From: Isosphaeraceae bacterium
GTDB taxonomy: Bacteria > Planctomycetota > Planctomycetia > Isosphaerales > Isosphaeraceae
Assembly (NCBI GenBank): GCA_026004735.1
Contig: BPJS01000001.1
Coordinates: forward strand, 3,924,859 to 3,988,858
Length of the DNA stretch: 64,000 nt
Direction of reading: 5' to 3'
Each line of letters begins with the position of its first letter. The first letter of the stretch is position 1. The translations under genes were made by a program, and so were the position numbers. Of the stretch, positions 1 through 9,237 are shown one piece after another. The notes under the pieces are model-generated. The model was not told the DNA's origin. It was given only the letters and a program-made list of their open reading frames with translations, and made no database searches.

Positions 1-619
1 TCGGCCGCCCCTGCAAGGTCACATAATGCCGCCAGCGTTCGGCGATCTGGTCGGGATCTTGTACGCACCAGGCCGCATAGTCCCGCCCGGCCCGCTGCTC
101 TAGTAGCTCGCCGACCAAGTCCCGCGTTTCCTGCAAACCCAGACGCAAGACAAGCGCCTGAACCGCCGGTTCGCCCTCGATCAGGCGACGCCTCAACGCT
201 TCATCGACCGTCTGCCGGCGCATCACCCCCGCCAGCGACTCATCAACGATCCGAAACCCGGGTTCGACCCCCGCCTCGATCGGAAAGGTCCGCAGCACCT
301 GCGCACAAAAGCCGTGAAACGTGCTGATCGGCGCCGCCTCCAGACCACGACGCACCGCCTGCCACAATTTCGACTCCGGGTCCCGCGCCAGCCGCTCCCG
401 ACTCAACCGCCGCACCCGATCGCGCAACTCCCGCGCAGCCTTCTCCGTGAACGTCAACGCCACCACGCAAGGCAGCGGTATCCCCTCCTGGCCGACCACC
501 GCCCTTAAATAGCGGTCGGACAAGACCCGCGTCTTCCCACACCCGGCCCCGGAGACCAGCGCCACGCTGACACCCTCGGCCTGCAGCGCCGCTCGTTGTT
601 CGGGCGTCGGCTCGCTCAC
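1..619 (-). CDS. addA: AddA/UvrD-like ATP-dependent helicase-nuclease subunit, N-terminal part (truncated by window edge)
   Basis: The 206 residues visible are the start of a superfamily 1A helicase, which in AddAB-type complexes unwinds and processes double-strand DNA ends for RecA-dependent repair. Visible motifs are the Walker A SGAGCGKT (residues 23-30), motif Ia LTFTEKAARELRDR (from about residue 55) and TISTFHGFC further on, the usual AddA/PcrA spacing. The GTG start is chosen because it overlaps the TGA of the upstream addB-like gene (GTGA, 619-616), implying translational coupling. The frame is open to base 1, so the helicase core and any C-terminal nuclease lie outside the window. 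The partner next door makes AddA more likely than UvrD, but the part that would prove it is missing. Confidence 0.88.
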   Translation of the reverse strand, partial: MSEPTPEQRAALQAEGVSVALVSGAGCGKTRVLSDRYLRAVVGQEGIPLPCVVALTFTEKAARELRDRVRRLSRERLARDPESKLWQAVRRGLEAAPISTFHGFCAQVLRTFPIEAGVEPGFRIVDESLAGVMRRQTVDEALRRRLIEGEPAVQALVLRLGLQETRDLVGELLEQRAGRDYAAWCVQDPDQIAERWRHYVTLQGRP

Positions 620-3600
620 GATGGCTGCTCCGGTTTCGGCTCCCAGCTCGGCCGTCGCTCCCAACTCTTGTCCCGCTGCCCAAGCTGTCGGATCCGGCAG
701 GCCGTCCGATACTCGCAGTTCCGCTCACACTCCTCGATCGACGGCGCTACCGGAAACTCACCCGAACGGATTCGATCGACCAGATCAAACACAAACCGCT
801 CCAGCCGCTCGGCAAATCCCGCCCAACCCTCCGCCGCCTCGGAGATCGACACCTGACGCCGACCCTCCGGATACAAGCGACGGTACCCACCGCCCTTCTT
901 CAGACCCCAGTACCCCAATTCCGCCGGAACCACCGACCCATCCCCAAAGGCAAGCCGCTCCACCGCCAACGCATACAACGGCAACTGCAACGCCCGCCCC
1001 GCTCTCAGATCCCTGGCCGTCGGAACCTTCCCCGACTTGTAGTCAATCACTCGGAAATAACTCCGCTCCACCCCCTCGATCAGATCCAACCGATCCACCA
1101 CCCCCTGCAGCAGGATCGTCCGCCCCAACCGATCCGGCCCGAGCCGAAGTGGCGGGAGGCCCACGTCCCGGCCAAACGCCAGCTCAAACGCGTGCGGCAC
1201 CGCTCTCGGATCTTTCTCCGAATAGTGGAACCACTGCTCCACGTAACTCCGGCAACACTCCTCGAGCCGCTGCCGATCCAACGCCCGCAAAGACTCCTCA
1301 AACTCGCCCGCGACGCGTTCACCCTCCGCCACCTGCTCCTCGATCAACTCCACGATCCAGCCCAGCAGCCTGTCCCGTTCCAGCTCGATTCCCGTTCCCT
1401 CAGCCCGCAACCGCCGATGAAACCGCTCAAGGACTCGATGCAACCGCCGCCCCCGCTCGGTCAGATCCTCGCGTAGCTCCTCCACTTCACAGGTTTCCAC
1501 CCCCACGACATAGCGCAAGTAATACCGAAACGGGCACAACGCATAGGTTTCGAGCTGGCTCGGACTGAGCGCCGCCGCGCGCTCGTCAAACTCGCGGGCA
1601 ATCTCCCGGATCGTGCGGTCGCCGCCGATCACGCCGTCGTAGTGGCTGAACCGCTCCCGACTGCGAAAATGAATCACCCGGAGCGCTGTGGCGACTCCCT
1701 CGAGCGCTTCGGCCTGATCTGCGCGACGGGCCAGCCTCACGATCCGACCCGGCGAACCTTCCAACGCCTCCGCCAACCCAATAACTCGCTGCTCCCGCGC
1801 TCCGTACGCGAGCGTCCCTTCCAGTACTGGCCGCAACACGCGCAGCTCGCCCACCACGGACCGCTGCGCCCCGGCCGAAAACAATCCCACCAGTTCATCC
1901 ACAAAGCCGGCCCGCAGAAGCGGCTGCCCCTTTTCGTCCGTGGAGCCGTGAACGATCGTCAACCCGTTCCGTGTCGAGGCCGCCAAATCCAGAAACCGCC
2001 GCATCTCCCGTGCTAGCGTCAGCTCTTCGAGCCAAGCTCCATCCCCCTCCGGCTCGCTCCAGGTGGAGCGCACGACCTGCGGCGTCGGAAACGTCTTCTC
2101 CGAGGCTCCCACCACCACCCGCCAGCCCACCTCCGCTCCCCACGCCTCTTCGACCGTGCTGATCCGGACCGTCCCCTCCCGGTACGGCTCCGCCGGAAGC
2201 GTCAGTTCCTGAGCGATGCCGCGAAGCTCGCCGACAAACCGATCCCAGGTCCACGCTTCGTCCGAATCTCCGATCGCGGTCAGCAGCCTTCCCTGCTCGG
2301 CCACCGTCGCCCGCAACACCTCGACCGCTTCCGTGTCATCGGTCTCACTCAGTCCCAGACCCTCGATGATCCGGTCCAGCCGGGCGACACAATCGCCCCA
2401 GTTCATCGGCTCGTCGCCGAAGAGTCGTCCCAGTTCGCTCAGGACCGCGAAACCCAGCCGGGCTCGCACCCGCGCGCGCTCCTCCGCCTGTCGCGCCCGC
2501 TGCACGCCTTCGGGTGACCGGCCGCACCGCTCCAACGCGGCCAGCAGCCGCTCTATATCCCGGAAGCCCCGGCACTCAATCAACGCCCGCGCCGCCTGCG
2601 CGAGCGTTTCGGAGTCCTGCGGTGCCGCCCACTTCGGCGCCAGCCGACCATGCCGCAGAACGCTCGCAACCCGACGTGCCTCCCAACGCTCCCGCGGCAG
2701 ACTCGCCACCGCCAGCACACACGCTACGCCCGGATCACGCGCTAGCGGAACCGGCGGGCCGCCCGAACACCCGATTCCCCACTCCCGGAGCACGGTCGAT
2801 GCCAGACTCGCCAGCTCCGACCAGTGCGGTACCAATACCACCACATCATCGGGGCTGGCCCCCGTCGCCAACGCCTGCCGCACCGCCCGCGCGGCCCCGA
2901 GCGCCTCGCCAACTCCCTCCGGCATCGCCTCGACTCGCACGCCCTGACCGCCCTCTGCCAACCCCGCACCCACCCGAAACAACGACCGCCGTACTGCGTC
3001 CAACCCCGCCGGCCTCTGCTCCTCCGGTCCGGGCACCAGCTCGAACCCCAACAGCCGGAGCCGCTCCCAGATCGGCTCCAGCCCCTGGCTCAAAAGTTCC
3101 CGCCCCGGCTCCGCCTCCCCGGCAACGCTGACCACAATCGCCTCAAGCTCCTCGCAGAGGGTTCTCAGCACCCTCCAGCCTCCGCGCCCCAGCCGCGTCA
3201 CGTCGGCCACGGCCGCCGCGGCCACCCCCGACCGCCTCAGATAACGCCGAACCCGACCCGGCCGACTCGCCCACCGCTCGAGCCCCGCCTCATCGCTCAC
3301 CCCAGCCTGTGCCTTCAGCCTCCTTACCTCGCAAAAGACCGCCCACTGGTCCTCCGTCGCCCCGCTCGGCGGCTCCGTGCTCCCGCGTTCCCAACTCCTC
3401 GACCAGGTCTCGAGCTTCGACCCCAGCCAGCGCCGAAAGCCACCCGTTCGAACCAGGTCGCCGGCCTCCGCAAATCGTCCCTCCCGGACGCAGGTCTCAA
3501 TCGCCCGTTCCAGAATCAGCCGCTGGCCCGCCGCGCCCAGAACCCGAGGGCCAATCGTCGCCTCGGCCCGGATCTCCGTCCAGAGATCCGGCCAACTCCG

Positions 3601-3789
3601 GACCCGGGGGATCCGACCCTCACCACTCCGCCGCGCCAGCTCCACCTGCCACAACTCCCGACTCGTCGCGGTCGGGACCAACACCAACACCCGCTCCGGA
3701 TCCCACTGCCGGCTCCATGACTCCAGCCCCCCAGACGGCATGCCCCCATGCGGCGTTTGCCACGCCACCCGCCTCGCCGTCACGCTCAT
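616..3789 (-). CDS. addB: AddB-like PD-(D/E)XK nuclease subunit with Fe-S cysteines
   Basis: 1057 residues, the size of AddB. The C-terminal third carries a RecB-type nuclease: LETYALCPFRYYL (Cys about 752), GVVDRLDLI, and the catalytic VIDYKSGK (Asp 916, Lys 918), followed by a cluster of three cysteines in CERNCEYRTAC near the C-terminus. One Cys before and three after the nuclease is the AddB 4Fe-4S arrangement. The N-terminal region (VLVLVPTATSRELW) looks like the inactive helicase fold, and I see no Walker A in it, so ATPase activity is probably confined to AddA. A longer frame reaches 4017, but the ATG at 3789 overlaps the uppP stop (ATGA) and is preferred. It should function with the following addA in end resection. 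Confidence 0.88.
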   Translation of the reverse strand: MSVTARRVAWQTPHGGMPSGGLESWSRQWDPERVLVLVPTATSRELWQVELARRSGEGRIPRVRSWPDLWTEIRAEATIGPRVLGAAGQRLILERAIETCVREGRFAEAGDLVRTGGFRRWLGSKLETWSRSWERGSTEPPSGATEDQWAVFCEVRRLKAQAGVSDEAGLERWASRPGRVRRYLRRSGVAAAAVADVTRLGRGGWRVLRTLCEELEAIVVSVAGEAEPGRELLSQGLEPIWERLRLLGFELVPGPEEQRPAGLDAVRRSLFRVGAGLAEGGQGVRVEAMPEGVGEALGAARAVRQALATGASPDDVVVLVPHWSELASLASTVLREWGIGCSGGPPVPLARDPGVACVLAVASLPRERWEARRVASVLRHGRLAPKWAAPQDSETLAQAARALIECRGFRDIERLLAALERCGRSPEGVQRARQAEERARVRARLGFAVLSELGRLFGDEPMNWGDCVARLDRIIEGLGLSETDDTEAVEVLRATVAEQGRLLTAIGDSDEAWTWDRFVGELRGIAQELTLPAEPYREGTVRISTVEEAWGAEVGWRVVVGASEKTFPTPQVVRSTWSEPEGDGAWLEELTLAREMRRFLDLAASTRNGLTIVHGSTDEKGQPLLRAGFVDELVGLFSAGAQRSVVGELRVLRPVLEGTLAYGAREQRVIGLAEALEGSPGRIVRLARRADQAEALEGVATALRVIHFRSRERFSHYDGVIGGDRTIREIAREFDERAAALSPSQLETYALCPFRYYLRYVVGVETCEVEELREDLTERGRRLHRVLERFHRRLRAEGTGIELERDRLLGWIVELIEEQVAEGERVAGEFEESLRALDRQRLEECCRSYVEQWFHYSEKDPRAVPHAFELAFGRDVGLPPLRLGPDRLGRTILLQGVVDRLDLIEGVERSYFRVIDYKSGKVPTARDLRAGRALQLPLYALAVERLAFGDGSVVPAELGYWGLKKGGGYRRLYPEGRRQVSISEAAEGWAGFAERLERFVFDLVDRIRSGEFPVAPSIEECERNCEYRTACRIRQLGQRDKSWERRPSWEPKPEQPS

Positions 3790-4637
3790 GGACCGCCCTG
3801 CGCCCGTGGAGCAAGAATCGCCAGAATCACCGTCCCCAATGCGATCAAGTATACAGAAAAATACCAGAGCTTTCCCGATCGAACCGCGCGCACCAGCCAC
3901 AAGATCGCCACGTAGCCGACCGCTCCGGCCACCACCGTCGCCGCCACGATTTGACCGATCCTCAGCGGAGTCAGCGCGCTCCATTGCGCCCCCTTCAGCT
4001 CGTAGGCCGCCGCGCACAGAATCGTCGGTACCGCCAGCATCAAGCTGAACCCAACCGCCCAGGTCTTCGTAAAACCGCGCGCCAGCGCCATCGCCACCGT
4101 CATCCCACTCCGGCTGACCCCCGGCAACGGCGCCAACGCCTGCGCTGCTCCGATCAGCAGCGCATCAAGCCAGTTCATCTCCCGCGGCCCCTTCTCTCCA
4201 CCACGTAGCCGCGACGTCACCAGCAACACCACCGCCGTCACCAGAAACCCCCAGCCCACCGCCGTCAGGCTCTCAAACAACTCAGCAATCTGCTTGCGAA
4301 ACAGCACGACCGGTAGCAGCGGCAACATCGCCACGATGGTCAACACCCCCAGACGGATGAGCGCCGGCCGTCGGTAGCCCTCGGCCACCCCCTCCTTGCC
4401 CAGCAGACCCAATACTCCCGCTCGCACCTGATTCCGGCAACTCCAGACAATCGCCGCCGTCGTTCCCAAATGCAGCATCACATCAAAAAAAATATGTTCC
4501 GACCCGGTTTGTTCCAGACCCAGCCAGCCATTGGTCAGGATCTGAAACAACGCCAGATGACCATCGCTTGAAATCGGTAAAAACTCCGTCAATCCCTGGA
4601 CCAGACCCAGAAACAACACCCGGATCCACTCACCCAT
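3786..4637 (-). CDS. uppP: Undecaprenyl-diphosphatase (BacA/UppP)
   Basis: 283 residues, integral membrane. The enzyme dephosphorylates undecaprenyl diphosphate to recycle the lipid carrier for peptidoglycan and other envelope polymers. Both family signatures are present: GLTEFLPISSDGH (residues 15-27) and PGVSRSGMT (about 165-173), separated by several hydrophobic helices. The usual Thr or Ser before Gly-His in motif 1 is Asp here, a mild variation. It lies between pgsA (48 bp upstream) and addB (4-base overlap), so it is probably transcribed in the rimO-pgsA-uppP-addB-addA run. The DNA repair genes may thus be co-expressed with envelope genes. Confidence 0.93.
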   Translation of the reverse strand: MGEWIRVLFLGLVQGLTEFLPISSDGHLALFQILTNGWLGLEQTGSEHIFFDVMLHLGTTAAIVWSCRNQVRAGVLGLLGKEGVAEGYRRPALIRLGVLTIVAMLPLLPVVLFRKQIAELFESLTAVGWGFLVTAVVLLVTSRLRGGEKGPREMNWLDALLIGAAQALAPLPGVSRSGMTVAMALARGFTKTWAVGFSLMLAVPTILCAAAYELKGAQWSALTPLRIGQIVAATVVAGAVGYVAILWLVRAVRSGKLWYFSVYLIALGTVILAILAPRAQGGP

Positions 4638-4685
4638 CGTGAGCCGTTTCCTTCCTTTAGCGTCCCAGAACTCAACCGCGGACCG

Positions 4686-5270
4686 TCACGGTCGGACGCC
4701 GGATCCTCGCAGCATCGGCAGTGCCGCCCGGACATAGACCCCGCCACTGTAAAGCGTCAGCAGGATCGCCGACCAGAGCAGCACATCTCGGGCCAGGGTC
4801 GCCACACCGCTCGTCCCAACGTGCTCGCACAGCAACACCGCGACGATCGCTAGGCACTGCACCAGCGTCTTCGCCTTGCCCGCCCACCGCGCGCTAAATG
4901 CCTGGCCCTGGCCTTCCACCAGGCTCCGCACCGCCTGCACCACCAACTCCCGCGCCACGACCGCCGCCACCATCCAGGCCGCGACCCCGCTCCCTTCCCG
5001 CGGCACCAGAAAAATCAACGTCGAGCAAACCAACACCTTGTCCACCAGCGGATCGAGCTGCCGACCCAAGGCCGACGTTTGCCCCAACGCTCGTGCCACA
5101 TAGCCGTCTAGCGCGTCGGTCAGCGCCGCGATCACAAACCCCAAGAGCGCCACGAAATCCCAACCCAACGCGATCGCCCCGCAGACCAACACCGTCAGCG
5201 GTAGCCGCGCCAGCGTTAGCAAGTTGGCGACCGTCCCCAGCGACTCACCGTGCGCGCTCGCCGGCTCCAT
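4686..5270 (-). CDS. pgsA: CDP-diacylglycerol-glycerol-3-phosphate 3-phosphatidyltransferase
   Basis: 194 residues, membrane-embedded CDP-alcohol phosphatidyltransferase, first step to phosphatidylglycerol. The complete family motif D-G-x2-A-R-x8-G-x3-D-x3-D is present at Asp55, Gly56, Ala59, Arg60, Gly69, Asp73 and Asp77, preceded by NLLTLARLPLT, which is typical of PgsA. The frame is open to 5375, but that would run into rimO. The ATG at 5270 lies 4 bp after the rimO TAG and gives the normal family length. PgsA is chosen over other CDP-alcohol transferases from the NLLTxxR start and length; phosphatidylserine or cardiolipin-type activity cannot be excluded from motif alone. Confidence 0.88.
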   Translation of the reverse strand: MEPASAHGESLGTVANLLTLARLPLTVLVCGAIALGWDFVALLGFVIAALTDALDGYVARALGQTSALGRQLDPLVDKVLVCSTLIFLVPREGSGVAAWMVAAVVARELVVQAVRSLVEGQGQAFSARWAGKAKTLVQCLAIVAVLLCEHVGTSGVATLARDVLLWSAILLTLYSGGVYVRAALPMLRGSGVRP

Positions 5271-5274
5271 CAGC

Positions 5275-6702
5275 CTATCCCACGATCGGTAACGACGTCC
5301 CGCCCCGCGATCGGCCGACCCCGGCACGCCGGCGACGTAGCTGTCGAGGCCGCGCCGGCCGTGCCACCAGATCATATTCGAGCGCCTCGACCACCTCGCA
5401 CCGCAGCAAATCTCCCGGCCTCAAATCGTCCGCGGCCACGTACACCTGCCCATCCACCTCAGGCGCATCGGCATACGACCGGCCCGCCCATATCCCCTCG
5501 CCTCCCGGCTCGCTCCGATCAATCAACACATCCAACGTCCGTCCCACCAAACTCCGGTTGAACCGCTCCGCGATCCCCCGCTGCACCTCCATCAGCCGAT
5601 CCCGCCGCGCCTGCTTCTCCTCCTCCGGCAGATGCCCACCCAGCCGCGCACTCGGCGTCCCCTCCTCGTACGAATACGCGAAGACCCCCACCCGCTCAAA
5701 CCGCGCTTCCTCCACAAACGACCGCAATTCCTCAAACTCCTCCTCCGTCTCGCCCGGAAACCCCACAATAAACGTGGTCCGCAGCACCAGACCAGGAATC
5801 CCGGCCCTCAGCCTCTGCACCAGCTCCATCGTCTCCGGCTTCGTATGCCGTCGATTCATGAGCTTCAGGATCCGGTCGTTGATGTGCTGCAACGGCATAT
5901 CCACATACGGCACGATCCGCTTCGACGCCGCGATCGTCTCGATCAGCTCATCGGTCACATATTGCGGGTAAACATACAGGATCCGGATCCAGTCCAATTC
6001 TTCGATCCGGTCCAATTCACGCAGCAAATCCGCCAGTCGCGGCCTTCCGTACAGGTCGACTCCGTAATACGTCATATCTTGGGCGACCAAATTCAGCTCA
6101 CGCACTCCGTCCCGCGCCAGCTCCCGCGCCTCGCGGACCACGTCCTCGATCGGCTTGGTCACATGCTTACCCCGCATCGACGGAATCGCACAAAACGTGC
6201 ACAGCCGGTCGCACCCCTCCGACACCTTCAAGTACGCCAAATGCCGGGGCGTGATTCGCAATCGCGCCGTGTCCGGCAACGCCCGAATCGCCGCCGGCCG
6301 GAACAGCGTTCGCTGCTCCTCAACCCCGCCGACGATCCGTTCGGCAACCCGGGCAATCTCTTCCCGCCCAAAAACCCCCACCACCTGATCGATCCCGGGC
6401 ACCTCCTCCAGCAGCGATTCCTTCTCCCGCTCCGCCAGACATCCCGCCACCACCACCCCCTTCAGCTCCCCCCGCCGCTTACGCTCGACCATCTCCCGGA
6501 TTACCGCCAGCGACTCCTCCCTGGCCGCGTCGATAAATCCACACGTATTGACCACCACAAAATCCGCCGGCCCACCCTCGGAAACCAGGTGGTAACCATC
6601 CTGCGCCAGCAACCCCAGCATCCGCTCCGAATCCACGAGATTCTTCGGACACCCCAGGCTCACGAAGCTATAGGTCGCTTTGGCTCGCTGATACTGCGAC
6701 AT
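5275..6702 (-). CDS. rimO: Ribosomal protein S12 (Asp) methylthiotransferase, radical SAM
   Basis: 475 residues. RimO adds a methylthio group to the conserved Asp of ribosomal protein S12. N-terminal UPF0004 domain with three cluster cysteines (Cys18 in SLGCPKNLVDSE, Cys54 in NTCGFID, Cys88 in AGCLAER). The radical SAM domain has C-x3-C-x2-C at Cys164, Cys168 and Cys171 (CDRLCTFC). The C-terminal TRAM domain covers about residues 385-455. The sequence SLGCPKNLVDSE separates RimO from the tRNA enzyme MiaB. It is the first gene of the minus-strand run, with pgsA starting 4 bp after its stop. Confidence 0.95.
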   Translation of the reverse strand: MSQYQRAKATYSFVSLGCPKNLVDSERMLGLLAQDGYHLVSEGGPADFVVVNTCGFIDAAREESLAVIREMVERKRRGELKGVVVAGCLAEREKESLLEEVPGIDQVVGVFGREEIARVAERIVGGVEEQRTLFRPAAIRALPDTARLRITPRHLAYLKVSEGCDRLCTFCAIPSMRGKHVTKPIEDVVREARELARDGVRELNLVAQDMTYYGVDLYGRPRLADLLRELDRIEELDWIRILYVYPQYVTDELIETIAASKRIVPYVDMPLQHINDRILKLMNRRHTKPETMELVQRLRAGIPGLVLRTTFIVGFPGETEEEFEELRSFVEEARFERVGVFAYSYEEGTPSARLGGHLPEEEKQARRDRLMEVQRGIAERFNRSLVGRTLDVLIDRSEPGGEGIWAGRSYADAPEVDGQVYVAADDLRPGDLLRCEVVEALEYDLVARPARPRQLRRRRAGVGRSRGGTSLPIVG

Positions 6703-6942
6703 GAGTCGACGTTTCCTGCAACAAAAACCAACCCGCTCGTTCTCAACCGCTCGGGCAAGGCTCAGGCCGCATCAACCTACTCTTCAGTGTACGGCCTTCA
6801 GCTCCGGATTCGAACGGCTCCACAGGACTTGAGCATCCGCGCGATCCCCGCGTCGCAGTTCACCGCCCCAGGCTCGCCCGGCCGCTTCCCCCATTCGACG
6901 CGGCCCGTTATCATAATATTGTGTCTTACTCGAACGCCTTAG
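6703..6942. other. Intergenic region between rimO and tRNA-Arg
   Basis: 240 bp separating divergently oriented rimO and the tRNA. The only AT-rich patch is around 6908-6920, where CATAAT (6912-6917) could act as a -10 for the tRNA. I could not find a convincing -35 at the right distance. No open frame here looks like a gene. Confidence 0.5.
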
Positions 6943-7016
6943 GCACCCGTAGCTCAATCGGATAGAGCATCAGTCTTCGGAACTGAGGGTTAGAGGTTCG
7001 AGTCCTCTCGGGTGCG
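6943..7016 (+). tRNA. tRNA-Arg (anticodon UCG)
   Basis: A full cloverleaf folds by eye. Acceptor GCACCCG (6943-6949) pairs with CGGGTGC (7009-7015), discriminator G at 7016. D stem GCTC/GAGC (6952-6955/6965-6968). Anticodon stem TCAGT/ACTGA (6970-6974/6982-6986) with loop CTTCGGA, so the anticodon at 6977-6979 is TCG. T stem AGAGG/CCTCT around TTCGAGT. The 3' CCA is not encoded. UCG reads CGA, and other CGN codons if the wobble U is modified. Confidence 0.95.
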
Positions 7017-7164
7017 CTCTCCCATTGCTCGACCGTGTCCGCGTCAACCGGCCCACCGCCGTTTGTTCAGTTTTTCATCCAGGTCAATTCAACCCCGGCC
7101 CACTCCGCTCAGCCAGCCTCGGCGCCTGTGTCGCCGCGCGGTGTGGCTTCGCCACCTCGACCGC

Positions 7165-8160
7165 TCACTCGATGGCCACTACCACCTTCCCCACCACCTG
7201 ACCCGCTCCGCCCAGCGTACTGGCTTCCAGGAATCGGTGTGCCTCGGCCGTCTGCTCGAGCGGAAACACCTTCCCGACCACCGGCTTGAGCTGGCCTTGG
7301 GCGGCCCACTGGTTCATCGCTTCGGCACACCGCCGTTGTGTCTCTGGAGCAAACTGAAACATCGCAAATCCCAGAAGCGACAAGTTACGGGTGTAAAACG
7401 GGCCGGCCGGCAGCACCGGCCGCGCCGCCCGGCCGGCCATCAAAATCATTCGCCCGTTCTTACGCATCAACGAGACCATCCGTTCCAGGTTGGGTTCGCG
7501 CTGGGTTTCAAACCAGAGGTCGACGCCCTCCGGCGCAAGCGCTCGCAACCGCTCCTCCAGATCCTCGGTCCGATAGTTGATCACCGCATCGGCTCCCAGC
7601 TTACGGCACAGTTCGGCCTTCTCCGCCGTGCTGGCCGTCGTGATCACCCGCGCACCGGCCGCGCGGGCCATCTGGATCACCATCGTGCCGACTCCGCCGC
7701 TGCCCCCGCTCACATAGACCGTCTCGCCCGACTCCAACCGCCCCCGGTCAAACAACCCCAGATGGGCCGTGATTCCGACCAGCGCCATCGCCGCCGCCTG
7801 CACGTCGTTCAGATTCGCCGGCGTCGGATAGAGCCACTCCTCTCCCACAACCGCCCGGGTGCACGTCACACCCTGCCGACCCAGGAGGCCCTGGTTCGAC
7901 CCCCAGACCCGATCCCCGGCCTGAAACCGAGTCACCCCCGGACCCACCTCTTCGACCGTCCCCGCCAGATCGCAGCCCACAATAAACGGGTACGAGAGCG
8001 GCATCGCGACCGTCCCGGCCCTGATGTACAGGTCGATCGGATTGACCGCCGCTGCACCGACCCGCACCGCCACTTCGCCGACCCCCGGCCGACGGTCCGG
8101 CAGCTCGCCAATCCGGATCACTTCAGGTCCACCGGTCGCCTCGATGTAGGCTGCTCGCAT
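7165..8160 (-). CDS. Zinc-independent MDR oxidoreductase, NADPH:quinone reductase type
   Basis: 331 residues of the medium-chain dehydrogenase/reductase superfamily. The N-terminal GroES-like domain has AAVNPIDLYIRAG and FIVGCDLAGTVEEVG. The Rossmann domain has VYVSGGSGGVGTMVIQMA, the nucleotide-binding loop of quinone oxidoreductase/zeta-crystallin proteins. The cysteine/histidine ligands of zinc alcohol dehydrogenases are absent, so an NADPH-dependent quinone or enone reductase is the best reading; the substrate is unknown. It starts 42 bp after the Rieske ferredoxin gene on the same strand, so the two may be co-transcribed. Confidence 0.85.
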   Translation of the reverse strand: MRAAYIEATGGPEVIRIGELPDRRPGVGEVAVRVGAAAVNPIDLYIRAGTVAMPLSYPFIVGCDLAGTVEEVGPGVTRFQAGDRVWGSNQGLLGRQGVTCTRAVVGEEWLYPTPANLNDVQAAAMALVGITAHLGLFDRGRLESGETVYVSGGSGGVGTMVIQMARAAGARVITTASTAEKAELCRKLGADAVINYRTEDLEERLRALAPEGVDLWFETQREPNLERMVSLMRKNGRMILMAGRAARPVLPAGPFYTRNLSLLGFAMFQFAPETQRRCAEAMNQWAAQGQLKPVVGKVFPLEQTAEAHRFLEASTLGGAGQVVGKVVVAIE

Positions 8161-8202
8161 CTCCGGGCTCCTCGCTCCCGATTCCTGGGCTACCCGTCCG
8201 CG

Positions 8203-8517
8203 TCAGCGAACCTGCACTTGGATTTCGTCCCCCTCGACCCGCACCGGATACGTCGCCACCCGACACCGCGACCCTTCCAGATGCTTACCCGTCTCCAGGC
8301 TGAACCGCCAGCCATGCCAGGTGCACGTCACCGACTTATCGAACACGATCCCATCGCTCAACGGCGCTCCCTGGTGCGGACACGCGTCGTCGATCGCATA
8401 ATACTTTCCCTCATCGAGGAAAACCGCGATCAGCCTCCCCCCCACTTCATAGACCCGTCCCTGCCCCTCCGGGATCTCGCCGACCTTCGCCACCGTCTGA
8501 TACCCGTCGCTCGCCAC
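8203..8517 (-). CDS. Rieske-type 2Fe-2S ferredoxin (NirD/BphF-like)
   Basis: 104 residues, a stand-alone soluble Rieske domain. The cluster ligands are Cys46/His48 in CPHQGAPLSDG and Cys65/His68 in CTWHGWRF, the C-x-H and C-x2-H boxes. Proteins of this size pass electrons to Rieske oxygenases or act as the small subunit-like partner of nitrite reductases. No oxygenase or nitrite reductase is present here, so the partner is unknown; the following MDR reductase is the only redox neighbour. The start is GTG at 8517, next to no obvious Shine-Dalgarno. Confidence 0.9.
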   Translation of the reverse strand: MASDGYQTVAKVGEIPEGQGRVYEVGGRLIAVFLDEGKYYAIDDACPHQGAPLSDGIVFDKSVTCTWHGWRFSLETGKHLEGSRCRVATYPVRVEGDEIQVQVR

Positions 8518-8633
8518 GGTCTGAAACCCCTGCCTGGAACACGCCCTCCGCGCGCCGGTTACGGGACATCGCGTCGTCGGCCGCGTAGGATGATTTCATC
8601 TTAGCCGACACGCCCCAAACCTGACGACCCGCT

Positions 8634-9230
8634 ATGCCATCACCACGCGCCATCGGGCTTTTTTGTGGCTCTCGCACCGGAACCAACCCCCGATTCCTCC
8701 AGGCTGCCGAAGCCGCCGCCACGGCCATCGCCCGCCGCGGCCTGGAACTGGTCTACGGCGGGGGGCGGGTCGGCCTGATGGGCGTCGCCGCCGACGCCGC
8801 CCTTGCCGCCGGTGCCCGCGTCGTCGGCGTCATCCCCGAGGCCCTTGCCCGTGAGGAAATCGCTCACGACGGACTCTCCGAACTCCACATCGTCGCCGGC
8901 ATGCACGAGCGCAAGGCTCTCATGAACGCCCGCTCCGATGCCTTCCTGGTCCTCCCCGGCGGCATCGGTACTTTCGAGGAATTCTTCGAAATCCTTTCCT
9001 GGGCCCTCCTCGGCCTCCATGGCAAACCGACCGGGATCCTCAACGTCGACGGCTATTTCGACCCTCTCCTGGCCCTGATCCAGCACGCCGTCGACCAGGA
9101 TCTGGCCAACCCCCGCGTTCTCGACCTGTTGCTTCACGACCACGACGCCGACGCCCTCCTCCACCGCCTCCTCAGCCTCGCCGCCCGAACCCGCCCCGAA
9201 CCTTCACCGCCGCGGCCCATCATGCCCTGA
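8634..9230 (+). CDS. LOG-family protein (cytokinin riboside 5'-monophosphate phosphoribohydrolase-like)
   Basis: 198 residues of the TIGR00730 LOG family, which hydrolyses the N-glycosidic bond of AMP-like nucleotides, releasing a free base and ribose 5-phosphate. Signatures: YGGGRVGLMG (residues 41-50), MHERKALM (90-97, with the Arg-Lys pair) and PGGIGTFEE (108-116, catalytic Glu). Many bacterial members act on AMP-type nucleotides, and cytokinin activation cannot be inferred. The last residues are proline/arginine-rich and outside the family core. It is transcribed divergently from the Rieske gene across 116 bp. Confidence 0.9.
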   Translation: MPSPRAIGLFCGSRTGTNPRFLQAAEAAATAIARRGLELVYGGGRVGLMGVAADAALAAGARVVGVIPEALAREEIAHDGLSELHIVAGMHERKALMNARSDAFLVLPGGIGTFEEFFEILSWALLGLHGKPTGILNVDGYFDPLLALIQHAVDQDLANPRVLDLLLHDHDADALLHRLLSLAARTRPEPSPPRPIMP

Positions 9231-9237
9231 AACAAAC

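Noticed and set aside
6912..6919. Full promoter of the tRNA-Arg gene
   Set aside because: CATAAT is present, but no -35 lies at 16-18 bases, so it is only mentioned as an AT-rich patch.
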